Shown in pieces: positions 1 to 10,062 of a stretch of DNA of 64,000 nt (position 1 is its first letter; every line of letters starts with the position of its first letter). A program made the translations under genes and the position numbers. Below the pieces are notes generated by a model. It was not told the DNA's origin. It saw only the letters and a list, made by a program, of their open reading frames with translations, and made no database searches. The stretch lies in assembly GCF_031179385.1 (NCBI RefSeq), contig NZ_JAPSHV010000004.1, positions 1-64,000 of the forward strand, given 5' to 3'. The DNA comes from Arthrobacter sp. Its GTDB lineage: Bacteria > Actinomycetota > Actinomycetes > Actinomycetales > Micrococcaceae.

Positions 1-58
1 GACCGGGTATGTCCTGGCAGGAGGGGTTTTTTCGTGCGCGCCTGACGGCGCATCGAAG

Positions 59-685
59 TCAGCCGACGAGGCGCTTGGCCCGCTCAACGGCCTTGCGAAG
101 TTCGTCCTGTTTGGTCTTGCGCGAGAGCGACTGCGGCCCGACACCGGGCGCCTTGATAACGGTGACGCGGGGCACCCTGTCCTGTAGGTGCTTGTCCCAG
201 GTCTGCTGCACGGCGTCGCTGCAGAGCAGCACCACCTCGAGACGCGGAAGAAGCCGCAGGACAGAGCCCAACGCCTTCGCTCCGGCTGTGCGGTTGTCCG
301 CGTTGGGGTTGGGCGCGAGGAACGGGACCATGTTCCACATCAGGACGCCGTCATGCAAACCGGCGGAATCTCGTTCAATCCAGCAGCGCTCGGCCGAGCT
401 GTCAGGGTTGTCGACTGACACGATGCCGGTGCCGCCTTCGGAGAACAGATCTTCCTGCGGGCGGTCGAGGACAAAGAGCACGCGTGCCTGGTCTCCGGCG
501 TCTGCGGGGTCGAAGTGGGGGACGGGAGTCGACCGGGCGGCGGCATACGCGGCGCGCCACTGCTCCAGGCTTTGAACGTGCGGGGCGGTCGCCAGCATGG
601 ATCGGCGGTTCTCGAGGACCGCTTCGTCGGCCAGGGCTTGCGGATGGTCGAGGTACATACCTCCACTGTATCCGGGTGTGTTCAC
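59..685 (-). CDS. Uracil-DNA glycosylase superfamily-like protein
   Basis: 208 aa ORF; LFVLDRPQEDLF and VLMWNMVPFLAPNP segments are arranged as in divergent UDG-fold proteins; no clean canonical motif. Confidence 0.5.
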   Translation of the reverse strand: MNTPGYSGGMYLDHPQALADEAVLENRRSMLATAPHVQSLEQWRAAYAAARSTPVPHFDPADAGDQARVLFVLDRPQEDLFSEGGTGIVSVDNPDSSAERCWIERDSAGLHDGVLMWNMVPFLAPNPNADNRTAGAKALGSVLRLLPRLEVVLLCSDAVQQTWDKHLQDRVPRVTVIKAPGVGPQSLSRKTKQDELRKAVERAKRLVG

Positions 686-748
686 TTCGCCTGACGGAGG
701 TGAGCTTCGCTACAGAGTCTGATCCACGTCAGGCGGGGTGGGAGTACT

Positions 749-1645
749 TCACTGCCGGAGGTCGAAATCCAAATCAAGGCATTCGGGATTGGACAGCTCC
801 CGCCACGCCGAAGTGACCGCCGCCGTAGGTAGGGCGGCCGCAATGGGCATACGGTCAGCGTCGACAAGCTGAGCGAGGTCTAACCCGGTGAGAGCGGCGA
901 TGTCACGGATCGGGACCTGGAACGTGCGAAACGGACCAAGCGGGGGAGCGGCGTCCACCGCGCCGGGCCGTTCTATGTCGGGAAGCTCACGCAGCTGGGG
1001 CGTCTGATCCACCACGTAACCGGTGGCGGCAAGCCCGCCCTCATGAAGAAAAGCCGCCACCTTGAAGTACATGAGCGGGATGCCGGTTCCGCGGTACACC
1101 GGATCCCGATCGCTGAAAACCGGCCCCGTGAAGACAACCAGACGCCGGCCGTAGTCCGCAGCGTTATCCAGCAGGTAGGTTTCAAGCCCGAGCCACAGAT
1201 CAAGGCTTTGATTGAATGCCGCGGCCTGTGGTGCTGCATTGGTGTAGAAAAAGGTGTCACTGTTGGCCTGCGCTGCTTCCGCTTGCGTCGCGCCCCACAC
1301 AGCCGACGCCCGACGCACCAGATGCCCCCGGTCGATGTCATTGCGGGCGTAGAGCCCTGCGCCGGTCTGCATGCTCTCTCCCAATCTTGGATCGAGGCGC
1401 CAGTCGATGCCTGACCGGTCCATGTCCATCAGATGGGAACCATCGATGCCGAGCGCGGTGACCGCCGCGAGGCGTTTGTCACTGCGCATCAGTATGGAGA
1501 AGTGCGTGTAGGGCAACAGAGTGGTCTCGAGCATCGCCAGGGCGGGCACCGGCAGGCCGATGCCGAGAAACTCCTCGTCGAAGCCGGCTCGGTCGGAGAG
1601 ATCGTCCGCGGTGAGGAACCGCGGCTCAGGCAAAGGTGCGTTCAT
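749..1645 (-). CDS. DNA/RNA non-specific endonuclease (NucA/NUC family)
   Basis: 298 aa; DRGHLVRR active-site motif, followed by NSDTFFYTNAAPQ and VFTGPVFSDRDP blocks typical of the family. Confidence 0.85.
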   Translation of the reverse strand: MNAPLPEPRFLTADDLSDRAGFDEEFLGIGLPVPALAMLETTLLPYTHFSILMRSDKRLAAVTALGIDGSHLMDMDRSGIDWRLDPRLGESMQTGAGLYARNDIDRGHLVRRASAVWGATQAEAAQANSDTFFYTNAAPQAAAFNQSLDLWLGLETYLLDNAADYGRRLVVFTGPVFSDRDPVYRGTGIPLMYFKVAAFLHEGGLAATGYVVDQTPQLRELPDIERPGAVDAAPPLGPFRTFQVPIRDIAALTGLDLAQLVDADRMPIAAALPTAAVTSAWRELSNPECLDLDFDLRQ

Positions 1646-1702
1646 TGGCGGAACCTATCACCGTCGAATGGACGCGAGATGAACGCCGGGCATCAACGCA
1701 GG

Positions 1703-2014
1703 TCAGGCTGCTCGTTCCCAGGTGACGCTGTGCCCCCAACCACCATGGTCGATGTCAATTGGCCGGCCGTCCTGGTCATGGCACGTGTCCACGGGCTCGC
1801 CGAACGCCTCACAGGTGGGGTCGGAACAGCGCTCCGACATGGTGCCCACGTATTCGTCCGCAAACTCGAGCTCCCACTGATCGACCTGGCATAGTGCCCA
1901 GGCGTCCCCCTGGTCTGCAAGGTCGCGAAGTTCTTCGATGCTGTACCGGCGCCCCCGCTCGGGGTGGCGGACAGGTGTGGTCGGAGTGGTGTGGGAAGTG
2001 GCTGAAATGTTCAT
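1703..2014 (-). CDS. Hypothetical protein
   Basis: 103 aa ORF in an otherwise empty interval; CSDPTCEAFGEPVDTC segment. Confidence 0.5.
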   Translation of the reverse strand: MNISATSHTTPTTPVRHPERGRRYSIEELRDLADQGDAWALCQVDQWELEFADEYVGTMSERCSDPTCEAFGEPVDTCHDQDGRPIDIDHGGWGHSVTWERAA

Positions 2015-2077
2015 GCGCCCAAGGTACTGCGCGCCTCCGACATTTTTGAGGGATGGGTCAGGCGAGTCCCGAACCCG

Positions 2078-2677
2078 TCAGCTTTTCACCGGCTGCAGAG
2101 ACGACTGCACAGCAACGACGTCCGCCCCATAGCGGGCGTCGTACGCGCTTTGCAGAGCTCCGTCGTCGTAAGTCACCGTGACAAAGAGGTAGCCGTTTTC
2201 AATCCAGGTCATGAGCACGTCAGGATCGCTCGATATGGTGGATTGCAGGTCAGCCAGTTCGCTTTCGGTCCCTGCTCCGGGATTCGTGGGGTCCGTCCTG
2301 GGATCGATGTTGGCGGGAGGATCGTAGAGAGCCAGCGGCGTCGGCGGCCGGGTGACCGTGAAGGTGGTGCCATCCCACCTGCCCTGGACAGCATAGGTTC
2401 CCCAGGTGACACCGTTCGCGCTTTCTGAAGCGTCAGCCTTCGTCCAATCCCAACCGACGATCTCGGGGCCGGAACACTGCGGCGGATAGGACTCCATGAC
2501 GGGTCCCAGGCAGAGCATCGCCGGCCCGTCACCGGTCGACAACACTGTTCCCTGGCCGATCAGCTCATCGGAAGCCGGTCGAGGTGAACCGCTGGCAGGA
2601 CTTCCACCCGGTGAAGTCACGGCACCACAACCGGCCAGCAGCAGAGCGGTCAAGGTCAGCGGAAGCAGGATTTTCAC
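2078..2677 (-). CDS. Putative lipoprotein
   Basis: N-terminal signal with LLAGC lipobox; start overlaps stop of upstream gene. Confidence 0.7.
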   Translation of the reverse strand: MKILLPLTLTALLLAGCGAVTSPGGSPASGSPRPASDELIGQGTVLSTGDGPAMLCLGPVMESYPPQCSGPEIVGWDWTKADASESANGVTWGTYAVQGRWDGTTFTVTRPPTPLALYDPPANIDPRTDPTNPGAGTESELADLQSTISSDPDVLMTWIENGYLFVTVTYDDGALQSAYDARYGADVVAVQSSLQPVKS

Positions 2678-3120
2678 CAGACGGACTCCAGATCAGCGTG
2701 TACGGCGGCCAGCAGCCGGTCCCTGTCGTGGATAACGTCAACCGGCCGCTCGCCGTGAAGTTCGCCGTTCGCGACAACGAACCATTGCAGGATGTGACGG
2801 TCTTTCCAGCCAGCAGCAAGAGCGATCTCCGCAACTTCGGCCATGACCGGCCGGACGATGCGAGCGGTCTTGTCGAACTGAAATCCCGGGTACAGAACGC
2901 GCCCTGCCTTGGTGGCAACACCGAGAATTCGGCGTTCCGCTGCCAGGCATCCGGCGGGGGGCCAATGGGGGCCGAGCAGGGCGTCGACATCGGATCCGCT
3001 CAGCAGCCCGAACTCCAGTTCGATCGCCACCCACCGCGCGCACGCGGCCCTGATGGAACGCGACACCGCGTCCTGATAAGCAGTCGCTTCACCAACGACT
3101 CGGGCTGAGCCGCTTCTCAT
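2674..3120 (-). CDS. Hypothetical protein with DUF2384/MbcA-Xre toxin-binding-like C-terminus
   Basis: 148 aa; YPGFQFD...VMAEVAEIALAAGWKDRHILQWFVVANGELHGERPVDVI resembles DUF2384-type domains. Confidence 0.5.
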   Translation of the reverse strand: MRSGSARVVGEATAYQDAVSRSIRAACARWVAIELEFGLLSGSDVDALLGPHWPPAGCLAAERRILGVATKAGRVLYPGFQFDKTARIVRPVMAEVAEIALAAGWKDRHILQWFVVANGELHGERPVDVIHDRDRLLAAVHADLESVW

Positions 3121-3196
3121 AGGAACAAGGTACTGCTAGCGGCTGCTCAAAAGAACAGTTGATGGATATTTGACATCGAACCGCGACCTCCCGCGA

Positions 3197-3538
3197 TTAC
3201 GACGACGGGGAGCAAGCCTCATTGAGCGCCTCGACGGACTCGGCGGGCACCTGGTCTCCCGCCGCAGCGATGTCACGAAGAGGGCCGGTGATTTCCGAGG
3301 GAACGCCGGCGGTTTCAGCGGTTTCTACCAGCCCTCCCAGGATTTCCCGGTCCCGAGCGCTGACGTTGCCGTCGTTCACGAGGGAACATACCTGGGATCG
3401 GACTTCCTCCGCGGCGGCCCCGGCAACCTGCGACGCCGCATCGCTGGCTATCCCGCCGGCGGTCTCCTCTATCTGGCTGCAGCCTGCGAGCAGGGCAGCG
3501 ACGGGCACGAGCAGGCAGAGTGCAGCAAGTTTCTTCAC
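3197..3538 (-). CDS. Putative lipoprotein
   Basis: 113 aa; signal peptide with LLAGC lipobox. Confidence 0.65.
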   Translation of the reverse strand: MKKLAALCLLVPVAALLAGCSQIEETAGGIASDAASQVAGAAAEEVRSQVCSLVNDGNVSARDREILGGLVETAETAGVPSEITGPLRDIAAAGDQVPAESVEALNEACSPSS

Positions 3539-3572
3539 TTTCCCAGTCTAGGTGCGCAACCCAGGCACACCT

Positions 3573-3995
3573 CTAGCGTTCGAGGTCCTCAGGGTCGAAC
3601 TGGCTGAGTGGCGAGCCCCCGAAGTTTGCAGAGTCATCACTTGCATCGGCTTCCTCCTCGCTCATGGGATCGCCGAAATCGACGTCGGCGGCTGCTTCGC
3701 CAATGGTCGGTTCCTCCGGCGGAACCTGCTCGTCACCGTCGCTGAATCGGACATCTTCGGTTTCGTCGCGGAGGCTCTGGTCGCTTGTTTCCAGTCCCGG
3801 ACCGCCTACACCTGGCTCATCCTGCAGCAGCGGATCCTGTTCCCAGTTGTCCGGGTCTACCTCGGCAGCACTCGGGTAGTCGTCCGGCTGGCCGTCCTTC
3901 ACCGGATCCAGCGCCTCCGGAGCGAGCGACTGGTTTGCTGCCTCCGGTTCCTCGCCGACCACGTTCAGTTCCTCATCGGGGAGATTCTCAGTCAT
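3573..3995 (-). CDS. Hypothetical acidic low-complexity protein
   Basis: Asp/Glu-rich ORF; likely start at MTENLPDEE (ORF track extends to 4058). Confidence 0.5.
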   Translation of the reverse strand: MTENLPDEELNVVGEEPEAANQSLAPEALDPVKDGQPDDYPSAAEVDPDNWEQDPLLQDEPGVGGPGLETSDQSLRDETEDVRFSDGDEQVPPEEPTIGEAAADVDFGDPMSEEEADASDDSANFGGSPLSQFDPEDLER

Positions 3996-4088
3996 GACCG
4001 ATCCTTTCGACGATTCTGTAGGAGCATCGGCTCCCGGTTCAGTAAGCCTACTGATCATTTTGGGTCGAGGCTAGCCGAACCAGTGACA

Positions 4089-4119
4089 GGAGGCTGCCGC
4101 GAATGGAACGGCAGCCTCC
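4089..4119. terminator. Hairpin terminator downstream of the epimerase gene
   Basis: GGAGGCTGCCG-N9-CGGCAGCCTCC perfect 11-bp inverted repeat just after the stop at 4125. Confidence 0.65.
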
Positions 4120-4124
4120 CATAC

Positions 4125-4976
4125 CTAGTCGCCTACGGCATCCCGCCAGCTGTGACGGGGGCTGAACCCCAGTACTTTCCGCGCCTTGTCGATTGACAGG
4201 AGCGTTTCATGTTCCCCAACGTCCTTCGTGACCTCAACACCGGGGAACACCTCGGCAGCGAGGGAAGCACTTGAGCGGTTCATCACCGTGTCGGCTGCGG
4301 CGATGATGTACCTGTCGAAGCCGTTCGGCGCGTTCTCAAGAGCCCGAAGCACGGCCTGTGCTCCGTCCCGGCCGTCGATATAGCCCCAAAGGTTCCACTT
4401 CCGCAGCAGGGGGTCGGCATCGAAGGACGGGAAATCCGCGTAGTCTTCCGGGTCCATAACGTTGGAGAATCGTAGTGCCGTGATGCTCAGGGCCGGATCC
4501 CAGCGGGTGAACTGGATAGCCATCTGCTCTTCAAGGTGTTTCACCAGCGAATAGGTACTTTCAGGACGCGCGTCATACTGCTCGTCGACTGGGATATACG
4601 GAGGATCCTGATCGAAGGGCAGCCCGAGAACAGTCTCACTGGAGGCGTACACAATGCGCCGGATGCCGGCCCGGCGGCACGCCTGGAATACGTTGTACGT
4701 CGCCAGCATGTTGTTGTGGAAGGTGGCAGCATCCGGGCGCAGACCCGGCGCCGGAACGGCGGCCAAATGCACGACGGCGTCGAACCCCGAGTGCCGATCG
4801 TCCACTCCCATGATCGCGTCTACGACGTCGCCATAATTGGTCAGATCGATGGACAGGAAACCCGGGCCGCGCTCGCCGTGCAGGTCGAAACCGTGCACTT
4901 CGTGTCCCGCTTCACGCAGCCCAGCGACGACGCTGCGCCCGAGCTTGCCGCTCGATCCGGTGACCGCGAGCCTCAC
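4125..4976 (-). CDS. NAD-dependent epimerase/dehydratase family protein
   Basis: N-terminal TGSSGKLGRSV Rossmann motif; YSLVKHLEEQ (YxxxK). Confidence 0.85.
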   Translation of the reverse strand: MRLAVTGSSGKLGRSVVAGLREAGHEVHGFDLHGERGPGFLSIDLTNYGDVVDAIMGVDDRHSGFDAVVHLAAVPAPGLRPDAATFHNNMLATYNVFQACRRAGIRRIVYASSETVLGLPFDQDPPYIPVDEQYDARPESTYSLVKHLEEQMAIQFTRWDPALSITALRFSNVMDPEDYADFPSFDADPLLRKWNLWGYIDGRDGAQAVLRALENAPNGFDRYIIAAADTVMNRSSASLAAEVFPGVEVTKDVGEHETLLSIDKARKVLGFSPRHSWRDAVGD

Positions 4977-5977
4977 GAGGGGCGCTTGTCGGGTGAGGTG
5001 GTCTTTGCAGGATCCGTTTCCGCCAGATGCCCCACAGCCTCATCGATTTTCTTGAGGAGAGCAGGCTCCAGCGTGACACCGGCGGCCGCGACGTTCGATT
5101 CAACCTGCTCGGGACGGGATGCACCGATAATCGCTGACGCGACGTTCGGGTTCTGGAGCACCCAGGCGATCGCGAGCTGCGCCATGCTCAGACCTGCTTC
5201 GTCCGCGAGCGGCTGCAGCTTCTGCACACCGGTGAGAACCTCATCGGACATCCAGCGCTTGATCATGTCAGCGCCGCCCTTCTCATCAGCCGCGCGCGAC
5301 CCCTTCTCGGGATCCTGGCCGGGCTTGTACTTTCCGGTCAGCACACCCTGCGCCACGGGAGACCATACGATCTGTGAGATGCCGAGCTCCTCCGACGTCG
5401 GCACGACCTTCTCCTCAATCACCCGCCACAGCATCGAGTACTGCGGCTGGTTGGAGATGAGCTGGAAGCCCAGTTCCTTCGCCAGCGCATGACCGGAGCG
5501 CAGTTGGTCCGCCGTCCATTCGCTGACACCGATATAGAGCGCCTTGCCCTGCCGCACAACGTCGGCAAAGGCCTGCATGGTCTCTTCAAGAGGTGTCTCA
5601 TGGTCATAGCGGTGGGCCTGGTACAGGTCCACGTAGTCAGTCTGCAGCCGGCTCAGCGAGCCGTCGATGGACTCCATGATGTGTTTGCGGGAGAGCCCCG
5701 AATCGTTGTGGCCCTTGGGGCCGGTGGCTCCCCAGACCTTCGTGAAGATTTCAAGAGACTGCCGGCGCTCGCCCTTGAGGGCTTCGCCGAGAACAGTTTC
5801 AGCGGCGGTGTTCGCGTAGACGTCGGCGGTGTCAAAGGTGCTGATTCCGGCGTCGAGAGCCGCGCGCACACACTGGGTGGCGACGTCGTTCTCCACCTGG
5901 GAACCATGCGTCAGCCAGTTTCCGTAGGTGATTTCCGAGATTTTGAGTCCACTGTTTCCGAGGTATCTGAATTCCAT
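4973..5977 (-). CDS. Aldo/keto reductase family protein
   Basis: MEFRYLGNSGLKISEITYGNWLTHG start; GVSEWTADQL, SNQPQYSML, WSPVAQGVLTGKY motifs; overlaps downstream epimerase (GTGA). Confidence 0.9.
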   Translation of the reverse strand: MEFRYLGNSGLKISEITYGNWLTHGSQVENDVATQCVRAALDAGISTFDTADVYANTAAETVLGEALKGERRQSLEIFTKVWGATGPKGHNDSGLSRKHIMESIDGSLSRLQTDYVDLYQAHRYDHETPLEETMQAFADVVRQGKALYIGVSEWTADQLRSGHALAKELGFQLISNQPQYSMLWRVIEEKVVPTSEELGISQIVWSPVAQGVLTGKYKPGQDPEKGSRAADEKGGADMIKRWMSDEVLTGVQKLQPLADEAGLSMAQLAIAWVLQNPNVASAIIGASRPEQVESNVAAAGVTLEPALLKKIDEAVGHLAETDPAKTTSPDKRPS

Positions 5978-6097
5978 GATTTCGATGCTATCCACGTGCT
6001 TGCCCACCGGTATAGGGCAAGAGTCCGGTGACGTAAGCCTGGCACCGCCAACGGCTACACTGAATCGACGCCTGCCGACCAGTTGTGATTGAGGACC

Positions 6098-7171
6098 ATG
6101 GGTACGTTTACCGCGCGATTTGCCACCGAGGAAGAACGCAAGAACTGGGATTCTCTGGTCACAGCCAACCCGAACGGCGGCAATCTCCTGCAGTCTGCGG
6201 CTTTCGCCGAGGTCAAGTCCCATCATGGTTGGAAGCCGCTCTTCCTGGCCTTTGAATCAGCGGAATACACCACCTATAACCTCGTCCTTGAAAAAAAGGT
6301 CCCCCTGCTCGGGAGCCTCTGGTACCTCATCAAGGGTCCCGACGTTGCCGCACCCGAGGATGTGCCCGCGGTCCTGGAGGCTTGCAGTGCTTTCATCCGC
6401 GAATCCGGGCTATCCGTATTCGCCGTGAAGGTGGAGCCGGATATCGTCGACAGCGAGGACGTGCGCACGCTCTTCCGGCGCGCAGGTCTGGTCAAGGCCT
6501 TCAACCTGCAGCCCAATGACCACACCGCAATTCTCGATACCACTCCCGAACCCAACCAGTTGCTGCGCAACCTTCACTCACGGGGGCGCAACGCTGTCCG
6601 GCGTGCGGAGCGTGAAGGCGTCACCGTTGAACGGATGGAGCCCACGGACGAGAACTTCCGCACGATGTACGGCCTCATGGCGCACATTGAGGACCGCTCG
6701 GCGGCGCGCCTGCGTTCATTCGAGTACTACCAGCGCTTTTGGTCGAACTTCGTTGCTGCAGGGCAGGGTCGGCTCTACTTCGTGTATGAGGACGGTGAAC
6801 CTTCGGTAGGTGCGTTCGTCATCAATTACGGACGGAAGGGCACTTACAAGGACGGCGGCTCCAGGCCGGGGCGCTCCCAGTACGGTGATTCTCATCTCGT
6901 TCAGTGGCGGGCAATCAATGACCTCAAAAGCGAGCACAATATTGTTGAATACGATTTCTGTGGCACGCCGCCAAGTGACCAGCTGAAAGACAAGAACCAC
7001 CAGCATCACGGTCTCGGTCTCTTCAAGACAAGTTTCACCAAAACGGTCACGGACTTCGTTGGCTGCTATGACCTGGTGCTCAGCCCGATGAAGTACCGTG
7101 CATGGCAGAAACTGGGCGAGCGGGTCATGCGGCAGGTGTATTGGCGCCGCACGCACCAACCGTTCTACTAA
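6098..7171 (+). CDS. FemAB-like lipid II:glycine glycyltransferase / peptidoglycan bridge formation protein
   Basis: GNLLQSAAFAEVKSHHGWKP, NLHSRGRNAVRRAEREGV, GTYKDGGSR motifs. Confidence 0.85.
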   Translation: MGTFTARFATEEERKNWDSLVTANPNGGNLLQSAAFAEVKSHHGWKPLFLAFESAEYTTYNLVLEKKVPLLGSLWYLIKGPDVAAPEDVPAVLEACSAFIRESGLSVFAVKVEPDIVDSEDVRTLFRRAGLVKAFNLQPNDHTAILDTTPEPNQLLRNLHSRGRNAVRRAEREGVTVERMEPTDENFRTMYGLMAHIEDRSAARLRSFEYYQRFWSNFVAAGQGRLYFVYEDGEPSVGAFVINYGRKGTYKDGGSRPGRSQYGDSHLVQWRAINDLKSEHNIVEYDFCGTPPSDQLKDKNHQHHGLGLFKTSFTKTVTDFVGCYDLVLSPMKYRAWQKLGERVMRQVYWRRTHQPFY

Positions 7172-7223
7172 ACCGCAACACCTCGGGAGTGGGGAACACG
7201 CCCGGGTCAGGAAGGGGCTAGAA

Positions 7224-8834
7224 GTGGCAGACAAGACCGGTGCCGACAAGCGCCGGAGCCCGGATACCAACCCCTCCCCGGTGGCCGAGCAGCTGCCCGT
7301 CGTGAGGCCGCCGGCCGTGCCGGGCAAGGCCAAGTCCAAAATAGCGAGGAAAGCCGGCCAGCCCCCGAAGGCCAACCCGACTGACGCCTTGCCGATCACC
7401 CCTCAGACGGCCCGTCCCGGCCGTCCGGACCGTTCACAGCTTGCCGCGCGCAAGATGCTGCGCCGCCTGGTCCAGGGTGAATCTCCTCCCACCCAGGCGA
7501 TGAACCTTGTCGAGCGGCTCGCAGGCAGTCCCTACGCCAACCCCACGATCCAGGTGGGTGGGCCCGACGTCGGCGCCCGGCGCACGCTCGATTTCGCCCT
7601 CAGTCTGGCGGAGACCATGTTCCGCTACGGTGCGGGCGCGCTGGAGGTCGAGACGAGCATCATTGCCGTCACCGCCGCCTTCGGACTCGACAACATCGAA
7701 GTGGACATCACCAACCAGTCGGTGGTGCTCAACTACTCGGCGAAGGACCAGACACCAACCACGGTTCTGCGGGTTGTGCGCTCGTGGACCAACAATTATG
7801 CGGGCCTCACCCGTGTGCACCAGCTGGTAACGGACATCGTCGACGGCGGCGTCGACCGGGCTGAAGCCATCAGGCGGCTGGATGAGATTACGCACAGGCC
7901 CAAGCCGTTCCCACGGTGGATGGTGACCGCGGCCTTCGGCGTATTCGCCGCTGCAATCGTGGCCTTCATCGGCGGCGGACCGCTCGGTTCCCTCATCTCC
8001 TTCGCAAGCTGCATCGGTGTCGACCTGTTCTCGCGCCAGCTCGGACGCTGGAGAGTGCCGGAGTTTTTTGCCACCGCAACGTCGGCAGCCCTCGTGACCT
8101 TCATAGCAATGCTGATGTGGTGGCTTAACGTTCCGATCGCTCCCGCCCTTGTGGTGGTGGGCGGAATCCTGCTGCTCCTGCCTACCGGTCGGCTGGTGTC
8201 CGCTACCCAGGACGCGATCAACGGATTCCCCGTCACGGCAGCGGGACGATTCCTTTCCGCTTTCCTTGTCTTCGCGGGGCTGGTCTCCGGCATCGCCGTC
8301 GCGCTGGTGATGGGAACCTTCATCGGCATTCCGGAGCTGGACGTGACGACGTCGGAGGGATCGCAGTATCCGCTTCCCGTGGTTGCCCTACTTGTTTTCG
8401 TAGCCGTCGCGATGATCTGCATCGCCGAGCAGACGGACATGAGCCTCGTCGTCCCGACCTCGCTCATCGGAATGGCCGGATTCCTGCTCTACTCGCTGGT
8501 GGTGAGCCTTGGCGTTGGATACCGTCTCGCCCCCGCCATCGCTGCCGTGCTGATAGGCATGCTCGCGAGAATCGTGGCGCTGCGCATGGGAGCGCCTCAG
8601 CTCGTGGTGGCCGTGCCGGCGGTGATGTTCCTTTATCCCGGACTCACGATCTTCCGGTCCATGTATAACCTCACGACCGAGACCGGGGTTGCCGGGGCAG
8701 GTGCCATCGGGCTGTTCAACGCGCTGACCATCATCCTGGCGATCGCCGGGGGCGTGGTGCTGGGCGACAACCTGGCGCGGCCGTTCACCAAGAAGCTGAG
8801 CAGCAACGAACGGCGTCGTAACCGCCGCCGCTGA
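7224..8834 (+). CDS. ThrE-type threonine/serine exporter family protein
   Basis: TMFRYGAGALEVETSI...RLDEITHRPKPFPRW, then multiple TM helices; GTG start at 7224 proposed. Confidence 0.85.
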   Translation: MADKTGADKRRSPDTNPSPVAEQLPVVRPPAVPGKAKSKIARKAGQPPKANPTDALPITPQTARPGRPDRSQLAARKMLRRLVQGESPPTQAMNLVERLAGSPYANPTIQVGGPDVGARRTLDFALSLAETMFRYGAGALEVETSIIAVTAAFGLDNIEVDITNQSVVLNYSAKDQTPTTVLRVVRSWTNNYAGLTRVHQLVTDIVDGGVDRAEAIRRLDEITHRPKPFPRWMVTAAFGVFAAAIVAFIGGGPLGSLISFASCIGVDLFSRQLGRWRVPEFFATATSAALVTFIAMLMWWLNVPIAPALVVVGGILLLLPTGRLVSATQDAINGFPVTAAGRFLSAFLVFAGLVSGIAVALVMGTFIGIPELDVTTSEGSQYPLPVVALLVFVAVAMICIAEQTDMSLVVPTSLIGMAGFLLYSLVVSLGVGYRLAPAIAAVLIGMLARIVALRMGAPQLVVAVPAVMFLYPGLTIFRSMYNLTTETGVAGAGAIGLFNALTIILAIAGGVVLGDNLARPFTKKLSSNERRRNRRR

Positions 8835-8840
8835 TCCGCG

Positions 8841-9593
8841 CTAGCCCCGCAACCAGTGCACGGGTGCGGCGCCCTGTTCGGCCAGCAGGGCATTCGCTCT
8901 GCTGAAGGGACGCGAGCCGAAGAAGCCGCGGGACGCGGACAGTGGGCTGGGATGTGCGGACTCGATGAGCGGCGTCGATCCCAGCAGGGGCTTCAGCTGT
9001 GCGGCCTCCCGACCCCAGAGGATCGCCACCAACGGCTGGTCTCGGGCGACCAGTGCACGGATGGCAGCATCTGTGACGGCGTTCCAGCCGAGCTTGCGGT
9101 GGGACCCGGTTTCACCTGCCCGCACGGTGAGGACCCGGTTGAGCAGGAAGACTCCTTCATCCGCCCACCCGGAAAGATCGCCATGGGCAGGTGCAGGAGC
9201 GTCCAGGTCCGAAGCCAGTTCCTTATAGATGTTCACCAGGCTCCGGGGAAGTTTGGTCCGTCTGGTCACAGAAAAGGCCAGGCCCACTGAATGGCCGGGT
9301 GTGGGATAGGGATCCTGACCCACGATGATGACCTTGACGTGGCTGAGCGGATAGGTGAAGGCCCGAAGGATGAGGTCGGGGCCGGGCAAGAGCTGCGCGC
9401 CGCGCTGCTGCTCTTCGGCCAGGGCCCGGGCCAGTTCATGGACCTGCGGCTGAACCGGCCGCAGCGCCTCTGCCCAGTCCGGTGCCATGACGTCGTTCAG
9501 AGTGGCCGGAGCAGCGAACGGGAGCGCCGCGAACGGGAGTTCAGCGGCAGGCGATGCAGGGAAGGGCAGGGTGGGCGTGCCGTCGTCGTTCAT
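8841..9593 (-). CDS. ung: Uracil-DNA glycosylase (family 1)
   Basis: [18 protein letters not shown] and [18 protein letters not shown] motifs. Confidence 0.95.
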   Translation of the reverse strand: MNDDGTPTLPFPASPAAELPFAALPFAAPATLNDVMAPDWAEALRPVQPQVHELARALAEEQQRGAQLLPGPDLILRAFTYPLSHVKVIIVGQDPYPTPGHSVGLAFSVTRRTKLPRSLVNIYKELASDLDAPAPAHGDLSGWADEGVFLLNRVLTVRAGETGSHRKLGWNAVTDAAIRALVARDQPLVAILWGREAAQLKPLLGSTPLIESAHPSPLSASRGFFGSRPFSRANALLAEQGAAPVHWLRG

Positions 9594-9698
9594 AGTCTTA
9601 TTCTGGCGCGGACGGGCGCTGCGGCTGCAGTTGTCGGTAAATGACAATGATGTGATTCGCCTTTACCATGGATCAGGAACCTCGAGCGGAAATAGTGG

Positions 9699-10025
9699 AT
9701 GGGACGGTGTGTCGTGGGCATGCAGAACGCGGCAGCAGACATGAACCGTGAAGGGGTGGCGGGCAACCCGGAATCGGGATTGGGTGAGCGCGAGCAGCGG
9801 ATTCTCGAACTTGAGCGTCAGTGGTGGAAGTACTCCGGCGCCAAGGAGCAGGCCATCCGGGAGATGTTTGATCTTTCCGCCACGCACTATTACCAGATCC
9901 TCAATGCACTCATCGATACCGAAGCAGCCCTCGCGCACGATCCCATGCTCGTGAAGAGATTGCGTAGACTACGTACGACCCGCCAACGCGCCCGTTCGGC
10001 GCGCCGTCTTGGCGTGGACGTTTAG
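9699..10025 (+). CDS. DUF3263 domain-containing protein
   Basis: LGEREQRILELERQWWKYSGAKEQAIREMFDLSATHYYQ. Confidence 0.85.
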   Translation: MGRCVVGMQNAAADMNREGVAGNPESGLGEREQRILELERQWWKYSGAKEQAIREMFDLSATHYYQILNALIDTEAALAHDPMLVKRLRRLRTTRQRARSARRLGVDV

Positions 10026-10062
10026 CAACTACGCCCATCTCGAGCCAAGGATTTCCCGTCAC

